From Sphingopyxis sp. (GTDB lineage Bacteria > Pseudomonadota > Alphaproteobacteria > Sphingomonadales > Sphingomonadaceae): a stretch of DNA of 64,000 bases. Both the position numbers and the translations under genes were made by a program. Below, in pieces: positions 8,834 to 16,927 of this stretch. The stretch covers positions 343,363 through 407,362 of the forward strand of contig NVXM01000001.1 of the NCBI GenBank assembly GCA_002733865.1. Reading direction: 5' to 3'. Under the pieces are notes generated by a model that saw only the letters and a list, made by a program, of their open reading frames with translations, made no database searches and was not told the origin of the DNA. How positions within the stretch are numbered: position 1 is the stretch's first letter; every line of letters starts with the position of its first letter.

Positions 8834-9367
8834 ATGATCCTGCGTTTTGTCTCGTTCCTGATCCTGTTGTGGATCATCGGTTTTGCCTGGTTCGCCATCG
8901 ACCTGCCGCGTCCGGCACCCGATGACGCGCAGACCGGCTCGGTCGTCGTGCTGACCGGTGGCGCTGGCCGGATCGACCGGGCGCTTGATATCGTCGGGTC
9001 AAAGGCGGCAGACCGCCTGCTGATTTCCGGCGTCGATCGCGACGTGAAGCCAAAGGAACTGGCGGCCGAATATGAGCATGCCGGTGACTTGTTTGATTGC
9101 TGTATTGATCTTGGTTTTCAGGCGGTCGACACGCGCTCCAACGCGCTGGAAATCGCGCGCTGGGCGTCCCGGCGGGGTGACAAGTCGGTGCGCCTGGTGA
9201 CGTCCGACTGGCATATGCGGCGGGCGCGCTTGGAACTGGAACGGGCGATGCCGCCGGAGGTAGAGATCCTGTCCGATGCGGTTCATACACAGCCGTCACT
9301 GGGGACGCTGTTCATCGAATATAACAAATATCTGATGCGCCGGCTGGCGGCGCTGGCGGGTGTCTGA
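8834..9367 (+). CDS. YdcF/ElyC-like DUF218 membrane-anchored protein
   Basis: A 177-residue protein with one N-terminal signal-anchor (residues 3 to 23) and a single DUF218 domain: VVVLTGGAGRIDRAL, ADRLLISGVD, DTRSNALEIARWA and VTSDWHMRRARLE are the family blocks. Members such as ElyC and SanA act in envelope integrity, but their enzymology is not settled. It is wedged between ftsX and plsC with almost no spacing, so it is probably made with the division and phospholipid genes, which fits an envelope role. Confidence 0.88.
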   Translation: MILRFVSFLILLWIIGFAWFAIDLPRPAPDDAQTGSVVVLTGGAGRIDRALDIVGSKAADRLLISGVDRDVKPKELAAEYEHAGDLFDCCIDLGFQAVDTRSNALEIARWASRRGDKSVRLVTSDWHMRRARLELERAMPPEVEILSDAVHTQPSLGTLFIEYNKYLMRRLAALAGV

Positions 9368-9368
9368 G

Positions 9369-10058
9369 ATGCTGGCCGTCATCCGATCGCTAATCTTCAT
9401 GGCCGTCTTCTATCTCGGCTCGGTGCCGATCATCATCGCGACCTTTCTCGGTGCCTTTTTCTGGCCGCCGACCATTTACTACATGGCGCAATATTGGAGC
9501 CGCTATCACTATGTCTGCGCTCGCCTGATCCTCGGCATCCGGGTCGAGGTCAGGGGCGAGATCCGCGACGAGCCGCTGCTCTATGTCTTCAAGCATGAAA
9601 GCATGTTCGAGACGATCGATCTGCTGCGGCTGTTCGACAAGCCGGTGGTGATCGCCAAGAAAGAGCTGCTGGTGATCCCCCTTTGGGGCTGGATCGCGAC
9701 CAAACACGGCCTGCTCGGCATCGACCGCGACGGCGGCGGCGCAGCGATGCGGCAGATCATCAAGCAGGCGAAGAAAGCGGTCGCGGAAGGTCGCCCGATC
9801 GTCATTTTCGCCGAAGGCAGCCGTGCCCACCATGGCGAGCGCCCCGAACTGCAGACCGGCTTTGCCGGCATCTACAAGCTGATGGGCATCCCCTTGGTGC
9901 CGGTCGCCCTGAACAGCGGCATCGTATCCCCCCGCGATACCTTCGTCCAGAAAAGCGGTGTGATCACCTATGAAGTGCAGCCGGAGATCGAACCCGGCCT
10001 CGACCGCGAGGATATCCGCCAGCGGGTGCACACGGCGATCAATGTGCTGAATGATTGA
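9369..10058 (+). CDS. plsC: 1-acyl-sn-glycerol-3-phosphate acyltransferase (PlsC type)
   Basis: A membrane acyltransferase of 229 aa that would acylate lysophosphatidic acid in phospholipid synthesis. Block I is KHESMFET, so the usual H-x4-D catalytic pair is H-x4-E, a variant also known in proteobacterial PlsC. Block II contains LGIDRDG, block III FAEGSR and block IV GIPLVPVALNSG. One N-terminal hydrophobic hairpin precedes the catalytic part. The ATG at 9369 follows the DUF218 stop by one base and has a GGCGGG at suitable distance; a GTG at 9360 overlapping the stop is the alternative. Confidence 0.92.
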   Translation: MLAVIRSLIFMAVFYLGSVPIIIATFLGAFFWPPTIYYMAQYWSRYHYVCARLILGIRVEVRGEIRDEPLLYVFKHESMFETIDLLRLFDKPVVIAKKELLVIPLWGWIATKHGLLGIDRDGGGAAMRQIIKQAKKAVAEGRPIVIFAEGSRAHHGERPELQTGFAGIYKLMGIPLVPVALNSGIVSPRDTFVQKSGVITYEVQPEIEPGLDREDIRQRVHTAINVLND

Positions 10059-10098
10059 ATGACGGGCTGATTTCCGGAGAGGCAGGATGGGCTGAGGA

Positions 10099-11583
10099 TC
10101 ACCGCCCCATATCCCGCTGGATCGTCCGGCTTGCCAAATAGAAGTGGAAAATCGCCCACAGATAGAGACATTTGAACAGCACCATCGACCATCTGAGGCC
10201 GTCGGCATTGGCCGAAGCGCAGGCGCTTTGTGCGGCGGCGGTCAGATTGCTGGCCTTGCACGCTTCAAGGGTCAGCGCCGGATCGATACCTGACAGGAAG
10301 GTCGCGTTGAGGATCGTCGACAGGCCGCCGATCAGCGGTGGCCCCAATCCATAACCGAGCAGATTGACGATAAACAGGGTGACCGCCACCGCAGTGGCCC
10401 GCATCCGGCTGTCGACCACACCGCTGGGGACGGCATAGAGCGGGCAGAGATAGGTGTAGAGCAGCATCTGGCCGACCATCATCAGCGGCACCGCCAGCCA
10501 CAGGGATTCCGCCAGATAGCCGGTGACATGCAGCGGAATCACGCCGATCAGCGCGAACATCGGGATCAGCGCCAGCGCCTTTGGGAAACGCTTGGCATAT
10601 TTATCCGCCAGATAGCCCGACATATAGGTGCCGATCGCTGCCATCACCGCCAGCGCCAGCGCGATCTTGACCGACGCGTCGAATATCGACAGCTGATGGG
10701 TCCGGATCAGAAAGGATACGAAAAACTGGCCGACGCCATAATTGACGAAGGAGGCGATGGTGACGCCCATGGTGACGTGCCAATAAGCGGGCTTTTGCGA
10801 CAGGATCTTGAGCACGGCGCCAAACCCGACCTGCTCGCGGTTCTGCATCTCCGCCGGATCAGTGTAACCGCGCGGCGGCTCCTTGATGGTCATTTTCACG
10901 AGCATCGCAACCATGATCCCGGGCACTCCGACCACGACAAACGCTACCCGCCAGCCTTCGATATTCTGCCAGTCCAGCAAATTGACGGCCCAGGTCCAGT
11001 TCCAGCTGGCGAGCAGGGCACCAACGATCGGGCCGTCAAGATTGCCGACGATATAGCCGCCGAACACATAGGCCACCATGCCGCCAAGCGGGATACCCAG
11101 CGCGTAGACAGAGACGGCGGTGGAGCGTTCTGCGGGGATGAAATAGTCGGCGATCAGCGAATTGGCCGGCGGCGAGCAGCCCGCCTCGCCGATGCTGACG
11201 CCGATGCGGAAGATAAACAGGGCGATGAAGCTGGTGGCAAAGCCGCACAGGACGGTCATCAGGCTCCACAGGGCCACCGATCCGGCGATGATCCACACCC
11301 GGTGATGCTTCTCGGAGAAGCGCGCGATCGGAATACCGACAAAAGTGTAGAGAATGGCAAAGGCGGGACCGCCGAGCAGCCCCATCTGCCAGTCCTCGAC
11401 GCCAAAGCTTTCCTTGATCGGCTCGGTCAGGATATTGATGATCGTGCGGTCGATGAAATTGAAAATATAGACGGTGAGCAATATGCCGAGAATATAGTTG
11501 CGGTAGCTCTTGCTGCCATAACCGCTATCCGGATCTCCACCGTGCGCGGGATGCGCGTCGCTGATCGCTGTCGCTTCGGCCAA
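10099..11583 (-). CDS. MFS transporter, Spinster-like
   Basis: About 494 aa with twelve predicted membrane segments. An early helix carries VYIFNFIDRTIINILTEPIK and the A-like loop holds FSEKHHRVW, a pattern of the Spinster-like MFS group found beside many alphaproteobacterial catabolic and lipid genes. An unusually long hydrophilic loop (KMTIKEPPRGYTDPAEMQN) sits in the middle, as is normal for MFS proteins. The most likely start is the TTG at 11583, because AGGAG lies seven bases before it; a TTG two codons upstream is too close to that site. It is convergent with plsC. Substrate unknown. Confidence 0.82.
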   Translation of the reverse strand: MAEATAISDAHPAHGGDPDSGYGSKSYRNYILGILLTVYIFNFIDRTIINILTEPIKESFGVEDWQMGLLGGPAFAILYTFVGIPIARFSEKHHRVWIIAGSVALWSLMTVLCGFATSFIALFIFRIGVSIGEAGCSPPANSLIADYFIPAERSTAVSVYALGIPLGGMVAYVFGGYIVGNLDGPIVGALLASWNWTWAVNLLDWQNIEGWRVAFVVVGVPGIMVAMLVKMTIKEPPRGYTDPAEMQNREQVGFGAVLKILSQKPAYWHVTMGVTIASFVNYGVGQFFVSFLIRTHQLSIFDASVKIALALAVMAAIGTYMSGYLADKYAKRFPKALALIPMFALIGVIPLHVTGYLAESLWLAVPLMMVGQMLLYTYLCPLYAVPSGVVDSRMRATAVAVTLFIVNLLGYGLGPPLIGGLSTILNATFLSGIDPALTLEACKASNLTAAAQSACASANADGLRWSMVLFKCLYLWAIFHFYLASRTIQRDMGR

Positions 11584-12203
11584 ATTCAAACTCCTAACGC
11601 GTTTCCCAACTGATTGTTACCGCTGGGTATTCCCGCATCGTACCGAATTTAATGGCGTTGTATATCCCGTTGTAAGAGATGGCTTTCGATCCGCTCAGGA
11701 CGGACGGGTTTTTTCTTAGGCTTGTTCGCCGCCGAAGTGCGGTGCCCAGAACAGTCCTGTCCGATCGACTGGACCCGCCCTGCGGCGGGGAACAGAGACG
11801 GAAGGCGTATATGGTACAATGTTCCTGCAATCCGTTACCCAAATAACGCTGTCCTACACGTAGTTCGATCGCTTATTATCGCTAATGATCCTGCGCCACA
11901 GGCAGGACTGGCTCTTTGACAATCTGGATCAAAATCTCCCCTTTGCTTCTATCCGCATGTTTTTAGCGGACCGGCTCGGAAGGAAATTGGGAAGGTCACA
12001 CTAGACAGGCGTCTGAAGACCAATAAAGGCGAGAAATTTGCGGCTTCGGGGCAAAGGTCGCGGAAAACAAAACCGGCTGCCACTGTAATGTTTTGTTGGT
12101 CATCAATGATCACGCCCACGTGAAGACTGGAAATATCCTGTCGATGGCTTTGCGTCTTCGTGGCTTTGCGCGAGCCCGATCGCTTCGCTGCGAATAAAGG
12201 CCG
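11584..12203. other. Intergenic region between MFS gene and tyrC
   Basis: About 620 bases. It contains the minus-strand promoter and RBS of the MFS gene near its left end and a dispersed-repeat copy near its right end (12,142-12,190). I see no credible gene in the middle; the short frames present have no family resemblance. Confidence 0.6.
12142..12190. repeat. Dispersed intergenic repeat, CTTTGCGTCTTCGTGGCTTTGCG type
   Basis: A short element just downstream of tyrC made of alternating CTTTGCG and CTTCGTGG words, followed by CGATCGCTTCGCTGCG. The complementary pattern (CGCGAAGACACGAAG) is found again between metX and metW at 15,477-15,547, so it is one of a family of dispersed repeats. Confidence 0.55.
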
Positions 12204-13112
12204 TCAGTCGTGCGTGCGCCCGAAATCCGGCGCGGCATCGTCCTGGCCTTCTTCGATAATGCGGCGGCGGATCGCCCGGGTCTTGGTGAACAGATCGAAC
12301 AGTTCATCGCCCTTGTCCCATCGGATCGCCCGCTGCAGCGCGGTGAGATCCTCGGAAAAGCGCTGCAGCATTTCCAGCACCGCTTCCTTGTTGGCCAGGA
12401 AGACATCGCGCCACATCGTCGGGTCGGAGGCGGCGATGCGGGTAAAGTCGCGGAAACCGCCAGCGGAATATTTGATCACTTCACCGCGTGTCACATCTTC
12501 CAGATCCGACGCGGTGCCGACGATCGTGTAAGCGATCAGATGCGGCAGATGGCTGGTCACGGCGAGCACCAGATCATGATGCTTGGCGTCCATGATCTCG
12601 ATATTGGCGCCGAGCTTCTCCCAGAAGGCCTTGAGCCGCTCGACATCGCCTTTGGCCGCGTCTTCCGGCGGGGTCAGGATGCACCAGCGGTCGTGGAACA
12701 GGGTGGCAAAGCCGGCATCTGGGCCGCTGTTCTCGGTGCCGGCGACGGGATGGGCCGGAATGATCCGCGCGCCGGGCAGCGCTGCGGCAAGCGCGGTCTG
12801 CACGCTGTCCTTGGACGATCCGACATCGCTGATCACGGCGTCTTCCGGCAGGTCGGCGGCGATCTCGGCGGCGACCTCGGCCATCACCCCGACCGGTACG
12901 CACAGAATTACCAGTTCGGTATCGGTCACAGCGGCACCGGCACTGTCGCTGATATCATCGCAGAAACCCAGCTCGACGACGCGGGCGCGCACTGCCGGAT
13001 TGCTGTCATAGCCGGTGATCCGGGCGGACGGCATCGTCTGGCGAACGGCATGGGCGATCGAGGAACCGATCAGCCCCAGACCGATAATCGTGATCTGGGC
13101 AAAAGGCAGCAT
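12204..13112 (-). CDS. tyrC: Prephenate/arogenate dehydrogenase (cyclohexadienyl dehydrogenase)
   Basis: A 302-residue NAD(P)-dependent enzyme of tyrosine synthesis. The N-terminal Rossmann motif is IIGLGLIGSS, followed by VGSSKDSV, PAHPVAGTENSGP (substrate-binding block with the catalytic histidine) and HDLVLAVTSHLPHLIAYT. The start at 13112 ([13 protein letters not shown]) gives the normal N-terminus; longer in-frame starts run antisense-free into hisC and have no family character. It shares one base with the hisC stop codon (TGATG), so hisC-tyrC is an operon in which HisC may serve the aromatic pathway too. Confidence 0.93.
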   Translation of the reverse strand: MLPFAQITIIGLGLIGSSIAHAVRQTMPSARITGYDSNPAVRARVVELGFCDDISDSAGAAVTDTELVILCVPVGVMAEVAAEIAADLPEDAVISDVGSSKDSVQTALAAALPGARIIPAHPVAGTENSGPDAGFATLFHDRWCILTPPEDAAKGDVERLKAFWEKLGANIEIMDAKHHDLVLAVTSHLPHLIAYTIVGTASDLEDVTRGEVIKYSAGGFRDFTRIAASDPTMWRDVFLANKEAVLEMLQRFSEDLTALQRAIRWDKGDELFDLFTKTRAIRRRIIEEGQDDAAPDFGRTHD

Positions 13113-14212
13113 CAGCCAGCGGCTTCCAGTATTTCGCGCAAGGCCGTGGCGACGCCCCGGGTCTCTTCCTCGGTGCCGATGGTGATCCTGAGGCCGTTGA
13201 CCAGCCCCTGTCCGGGCAGCCAGCGCACGGCATAGCCGCGTTCCATCAGCTCCGCATTGGCCTGCTCGGCGCTCACTTTGCCCTCGAACAGCACCAGCAG
13301 GAAATTGGTGTGGCTCGGCACGACGCGCAGCCCGTGATTGCCGAGCGCGCTCATTTCGTCGCTTAGCCATTGCCGCCATTTCGCATTATGCTCGCGGCTC
13401 ATGGTGACAAAATCATCGGCGGCGAGCGCGGCAACGGCGGCCTGCTGGCCAGCGGTGGTGACATTGAACGGCAGCCGGATCCGGTTCATTGGACCGATAA
13501 TATCGGCATGGGCATAGCCCCAGCCGATCCGTTCCGCCGCCAGCCCGTGAATCTTGGAAAAGGTGCGGGTAACCAGCACATTGGGCTGGGTTTCGGCCAG
13601 TTCCATCGCGCCGTCATCCTGTCCCTCGTCCATATATTCGGCATAGGCGCAATCCAGCACCAGCAGCACATGGCCGGGCAGCGCCGCATGCAGGCGAGCG
13701 ATCTCGGCACGCGGCGCGAAGGTGCCGGTCGGATTGTTGGGATTGGCGATGAAGATCACCCGTGTGTTATCGGTGACCTTGGCGAGGATCGCATCGACAT
13801 CGGTGCCATAATCCTTGTCATCGGCGATCACCGGCGTCCCGCCATAGCGGCGCGCGGCGATATCATAGACGGCAAAGCCATATTTGACATAGATGATTTC
13901 ATCACCCGTACCGCTGAACGCATTGGCGGCGAGATGCAGCACATCATCGGAGCCGGTGCCGCAGATGATCCGCGCCGGATCCAGCCCGTGCTTGGCGGCA
14001 ATCGCCTCGCGCAATTTGGTCGAGCCGGGATCGGGGTAGCGATCGACCAAAGCGGACGCGGCGTTCAGCGCTTCGCCCGCCGCCGGGCTGCAGCCGAGCG
14101 GATTCTCGTTGGCCGACAGTTTGACCAGCTTCCGACCATCGTCGCCGCTGGATTTGCCGGGCACATAGGGCGCGATCCCCATGATCCAGTCTTTCGGTTT
14201 TGGTCCGTTCAT
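13112..14212 (-). CDS. hisC: Histidinol-phosphate/aromatic aminotransferase
   Basis: A class I/II PLP aminotransferase (366 aa). The N-terminal family block is [14 protein letters not shown], cofactor-binding elements are TGSDDVLHL and NPNNPTGT, and the Schiff-base lysine is in [16 protein letters not shown]. Its pairing with tyrC suggests use on both histidinol phosphate and phenylpyruvate/hydroxyphenylpyruvate. It is divergent from metX, with about 110 bases between the two that should hold both promoters. Confidence 0.93.
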   Translation of the reverse strand: MNGPKPKDWIMGIAPYVPGKSSGDDGRKLVKLSANENPLGCSPAAGEALNAASALVDRYPDPGSTKLREAIAAKHGLDPARIICGTGSDDVLHLAANAFSGTGDEIIYVKYGFAVYDIAARRYGGTPVIADDKDYGTDVDAILAKVTDNTRVIFIANPNNPTGTFAPRAEIARLHAALPGHVLLVLDCAYAEYMDEGQDDGAMELAETQPNVLVTRTFSKIHGLAAERIGWGYAHADIIGPMNRIRLPFNVTTAGQQAAVAALAADDFVTMSREHNAKWRQWLSDEMSALGNHGLRVVPSHTNFLLVLFEGKVSAEQANAELMERGYAVRWLPGQGLVNGLRITIGTEEETRGVATALREILEAAG

Positions 14213-14324
14213 TGGCTTTGCCCGCTTGTGCTGTGATGATCCAAGAGGCCGGACTAATCATTGCGGCTGGTCAGTCAACCGCATTATCATTTGACGCTCG
14301 GGATTTCGCCGCTTAGCTGCCTTG

Positions 14325-15452
14325 ATGATGAGCGAAGATGAGCGTTTTGGACTGGACCGGTCGGTCCGCCTGCTGGGACCGCTGCCGCTGGACAGCGGCG
14401 CCAGTCTCGCGCCCGTCGAATTCGCCTATGAAACCTATGGCACATTGAACGCCGAGCGCAGCAATGCGATCCTCGTCTGTCACGCGCTGACCGGGGATCA
14501 ATATGTTGCCTCGACCCACCCGCTCACCGGCAAGCCCGGCTGGTGGGAGCGGATTGTCGGCCCGGGAAAGCCCGTCGACACCGATCGGCATTTTGTCATC
14601 TGCGCCAATGTGCTGGGCAGCTGTCTCGGCAGCTCCGGTCCGGCCACGATCAATCCCGCCACCGAAAAGCCCTGGGCGATGGACTTTCCGGTGATTACCA
14701 TCGCCGATATGGTCCGGGCGCAGGCGATGCTACTCGACCATCTCGGGATCGAGCGGCTGCATGCGGTGATCGGCGGCTCGATGGGCGGGATGCAGGCGGT
14801 CAGCTGGGCGGCGCTCTATCCCGAACGGGTTGCCTCGGCGGTGATTATTGCTTCGGCCGCGCGGCACAGCGCGCAGAATATCGCCTTTCACGAAGTCGGG
14901 CGGCAGGCAATCATGGCCGACCCGCGCTGGCGCAAGGGCGCCTATTATGCCGACGACGATCCCCCGAGCAGCGGCCTCGCCGTCGCCCGGATGGCCGCGC
15001 ATATCACCTATCTGTCGGAAGCCGGCCTGACCGAGAAATTCGGCCGCCGTCTGCAGGACCGCGACGCGAAGACCTTCGGCTTCGACGCCGATTTCCAGGT
15101 CGAATCCTATCTCCGGCACCAGGGGATCAGCTTCGTCGACCGCTTCGATGCCAATAGCTATCTCTACATCACCCGGGCGATGGATTATTTCGATCTCGCC
15201 GAATCGCATGGCGGCGCTCTGGCCAATGCGTTCCGGGGCTCGAAGACCCGCTTCTGCCTGATCAGCTTCGACACCGACTGGCTCTATCCGACCAGCGAAA
15301 GCCGGGCGATTGTCCACGCCCTCAACGCCGCTGGTGCCGAGGTCAGCTTCATGGAACTCTCCAGCCCGTTCGGCCACGACAGCTTCCTGCTCGACAATCC
15401 CGAAATGTACCGGATCATCGATGGGTTTTTGAAGGCGGGAGAGGGCAGATGA
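14325..15452 (+). CDS. metX: Homoserine O-acyltransferase MetX (acetyl or succinyl)
   Basis: An alpha/beta-hydrolase-fold enzyme (375 aa) that acylates homoserine at the entry of methionine synthesis. Markers are [15 protein letters not shown]-like block [11 protein letters not shown], the nucleophile serine in GGSMGGMQA, and the catalytic His in SPFGHDSFL with an Asp in FDTDWLYP. The start is ambiguous among TTG 14322 and ATGs 14325 and 14328; I use the first ATG. Alphaproteobacterial MetX next to MetW often prefers succinyl-CoA, so acetyl versus succinyl cannot be read here without residue-level comparison. Confidence 0.92.
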   Translation: MMSEDERFGLDRSVRLLGPLPLDSGASLAPVEFAYETYGTLNAERSNAILVCHALTGDQYVASTHPLTGKPGWWERIVGPGKPVDTDRHFVICANVLGSCLGSSGPATINPATEKPWAMDFPVITIADMVRAQAMLLDHLGIERLHAVIGGSMGGMQAVSWAALYPERVASAVIIASAARHSAQNIAFHEVGRQAIMADPRWRKGAYYADDDPPSSGLAVARMAAHITYLSEAGLTEKFGRRLQDRDAKTFGFDADFQVESYLRHQGISFVDRFDANSYLYITRAMDYFDLAESHGGALANAFRGSKTRFCLISFDTDWLYPTSESRAIVHALNAAGAEVSFMELSSPFGHDSFLLDNPEMYRIIDGFLKAGEGR

Positions 15453-15476
15453 CCGAAGGTCCTGTAATATCTTCTC

Positions 15477-15547
15477 TCGCGCGGGGCCGCGAAGACACGA
15501 AGCTTGATAGGCGTATAGGCTTCGCGCCTTCGCGCCTTCGCGCGCAA
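15477..15547. repeat. Dispersed repeat between metX and metW
   Basis: Contains CGCGAAGACACGAAG and then a tandem run of TTCGCGCC units (three nearly identical 9-base words, CTTCGCGCC). It shares its word set, in opposite orientation, with the element at 12,142-12,190. It separates two genes that are usually tightly spaced. Confidence 0.6.
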
Positions 15548-15582
15548 AAATATTCTGTCTCCCGTTTCAACGAGCGCGCAGC

Positions 15583-16173
15583 ATGACAATACTCCGTCCC
15601 GACCTACAGATCATCGCCGACAATATCGCGCCCGGCAGCCGGGTGCTCGATATCGGCTGCGGCGACGGTGCGCTGATGGCCGCCTTGCGCGACCAGAAGG
15701 GCTGCGACGCGCGCGGACTGGAGATCGACCCGGCCAATGTCGCCAGCGCCGTCGCCAAGGGCCTGTCCGTGGTGCAGGGCGACGCCGACACCGATCTCGC
15801 TGCCTATCCCGACGGCAGTTTCGACTATGCCGTGCTCAGCCAGACCCTGCAGACCACGCGCCGCCCCGATATCATGCTCGACCAGTTGCTCCGCATCGGC
15901 CGCCAAGCCTTTGTCAGCTTCCCCAATTTCGCTCATTGGCGCATCAGAATGTCGCTGCTGGCCGGCGGCCGGATGCCGGTGACCCGGCTGATTCCGCAAA
16001 GCTGGTACGACACGCCCAATATCCACCATGTCACCATCGCCGACTTCCGCGCGCTGGTGCAGGACGGCAAATATACGCAGGAGGGGCAATGGTTCCTGAG
16101 CGGCGACAAGCAGACCGGGACGGCAGCGGCGAACCTGCTGGCGGAACATGCGGTGTTCCTGCTCAGGGGGTGA
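15583..16173 (+). CDS. metW: Methionine biosynthesis protein MetW
   Basis: A 196-residue class I methyltransferase-fold protein found beside metX in many proteobacteria and thought to partner or activate MetX. The SAM-fold motif I is VLDIGCGDGALM; family-specific parts are DYAVLSQTLQTTRRP, FPNFAHWRIRMSLL and WYDTPNIHHVTIADF. It starts 130 bases after metX, the gap being filled by a dispersed repeat, so transcription of both from the metX promoter is likely but not certain. Confidence 0.93.
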   Translation: MTILRPDLQIIADNIAPGSRVLDIGCGDGALMAALRDQKGCDARGLEIDPANVASAVAKGLSVVQGDADTDLAAYPDGSFDYAVLSQTLQTTRRPDIMLDQLLRIGRQAFVSFPNFAHWRIRMSLLAGGRMPVTRLIPQSWYDTPNIHHVTIADFRALVQDGKYTQEGQWFLSGDKQTGTAAANLLAEHAVFLLRG

Positions 16174-16177
16174 GCAT

Positions 16178-16254
16178 TGTGCTCCGGCCTTCGAGCCGGA
16201 GCCCCACCGTCCAAAAGATGCCTCCCAGGGCTCCGCATCAAGTGCGGAGCACAA
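16178..16254. repeat. Paired hairpins downstream of metW
   Basis: Two perfect 8-bp-stem hairpins: GCTCCGGC/GCCGGAGC at 16,181-16,202 and GCTCCGCA/TGCGGAGC at 16,230-16,250. The outer ends GTGCTCCG and CGGAGCAC are themselves complementary, so the whole forms a larger inverted structure. It may end metW transcription, but it also looks like a dispersed palindromic repeat. Confidence 0.65.
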
Positions 16255-16255
16255 C

Positions 16256-16289
16256 CGTCATTGCGAGCGAAGCGAAGCAATCCAGAGCC
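16256..16289. repeat. Dispersed repeat CGTCATTGCGAGCGAAGCGA type
   Basis: A 34-base element with inner inverted ends ATTGC...GCAAT. This sequence type recurs in intergenic regions of many alphaproteobacterial genomes (known from general experience with such genomes, not checked here). It lies directly after the paired hairpins and just upstream of the toxin-antitoxin promoter. Confidence 0.6.
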
Positions 16290-16342
16290 GCCATCGCGCC
16301 TGACGGGAGCATGGTTCCGCTCCCCGCAGGGCGTAAATCCCG

Positions 16343-16375
16343 TTGACATTGTACAGATACTGGTACACCTATATC
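16343..16375 (+). promoter_or_regulatory. Promoter and YefM-type operator of the yefM-yoeB module
   Basis: A perfect -35 TTGACA lies at 16,343-16,348 and an AT-rich -10 candidate (TATATC) at 16,370-16,375. Between them are TGTACA at 16,350-16,355 and GGTACA at 16,362-16,367, with a centre-to-centre distance of 12 bases. The E. coli YefM-YoeB operator is built from two TGTACA-core palindromes spaced 12 bases apart (established for that system). The antitoxin starts five bases after the -10 candidate, so the transcript may have little or no leader. Confidence 0.65.
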
Positions 16376-16379
16376 CACC

Positions 16380-16634
16380 ATGCTGATGGAAAATTTCTCG
16401 AAGGCCCGTGCCAATCTGAAAGCGCTGATGGACCGCGTGGTCGCCGACAAGATACCCCTCAAAATCACCCGCCAGAATGGCGAAGCGGTGGTCATGATAT
16501 CCGAAAGCGAATGGGCTGGCATGGAGGAGACAATCCACCTGCTCTCCTCGCCGAAAAATGCCGAACGCCTGCTGGAGGCCATCCGCGGTCTTGATGCCGG
16601 CGAAGGCGAGGAACACGAGCTGATTTATCCGTGA
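16380..16634 (+). CDS. yefM: Antitoxin, Phd/YefM family
   Basis: An 84-residue antitoxin and autorepressor. The N-terminal DNA-binding half has FSKARANLKALMDRV and PLKITRQNGEAVVMIS, followed by the central helix SESEWAGMEETIHLLSSP typical of YefM. The acidic C-terminal tail (about residues 60 to 84) would wrap the toxin. A second ATG lies two codons in and could equally be used. It overlaps the toxin by four bases (GTGA). Confidence 0.93.
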   Translation: MLMENFSKARANLKALMDRVVADKIPLKITRQNGEAVVMISESEWAGMEETIHLLSSPKNAERLLEAIRGLDAGEGEEHELIYP

Positions 16635-16897
16635 AGATCATTTTCTGGCCGACCGGGTGGGAAGACTATCGCCACTGGCAGAATGAAGATCGAAAGTTGC
16701 TCGACCGAATCAACGCTTTGATTGAAGAATGCCGCCGTCATCCCTTTAAGGGAACTGGCAAGCCCGAGCCGCTGCGCGGCCAGCTAAAAGGCTGGTGGTC
16801 GCGGCGGATTACGCAGGAGCATCGGCTGAGTTACCGGGTGCGAGGAGAGGGAGATGCGCAGGCGCTCGAAATTGCGCAATGCCGTTATCATTATTGA
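16631..16897 (+). CDS. yoeB: mRNA interferase toxin YoeB
   Basis: An 88-residue RelE-fold endoribonuclease that cleaves mRNA at the ribosome. Family features are FWPTGWEDYRHWQ at the start, RINALIEECRRHPFKGTGKPEPLRG with the catalytic-type Glu, and the C-terminal WWSRRITQEHRLSYRV with the conserved Arg and His, ending in the YHY-like terminus (CRYHY) that carries the catalytic histidine. The start is a GTG within the antitoxin stop, so translation is coupled and toxin output kept low. Confidence 0.94.
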   Translation: MKIIFWPTGWEDYRHWQNEDRKLLDRINALIEECRRHPFKGTGKPEPLRGQLKGWWSRRITQEHRLSYRVRGEGDAQALEIAQCRYHY

Positions 16898-16927
16898 ATC
16901 GATTACCACTCCCCACACTGAAGCGCC

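Noticed and set aside
10528..11613. A 361-codon plus-strand open frame opposite the MFS gene
   Set aside because: Antisense shadow; very rich in Asp, Arg, His and Gln with no hydrophobic core or known motif.
12210..14236. Two long plus-strand frames opposite tyrC and hisC
   Set aside because: Both mirror well-supported genes and have shadow-like composition.
14213..14324. Possible SAM-II type riboswitch before metX
   Set aside because: A GCGG/CCGC hairpin and a TTAGCT word are present, but the conserved SAM-II pseudoknot core could not be aligned. A covariance-model search would decide.
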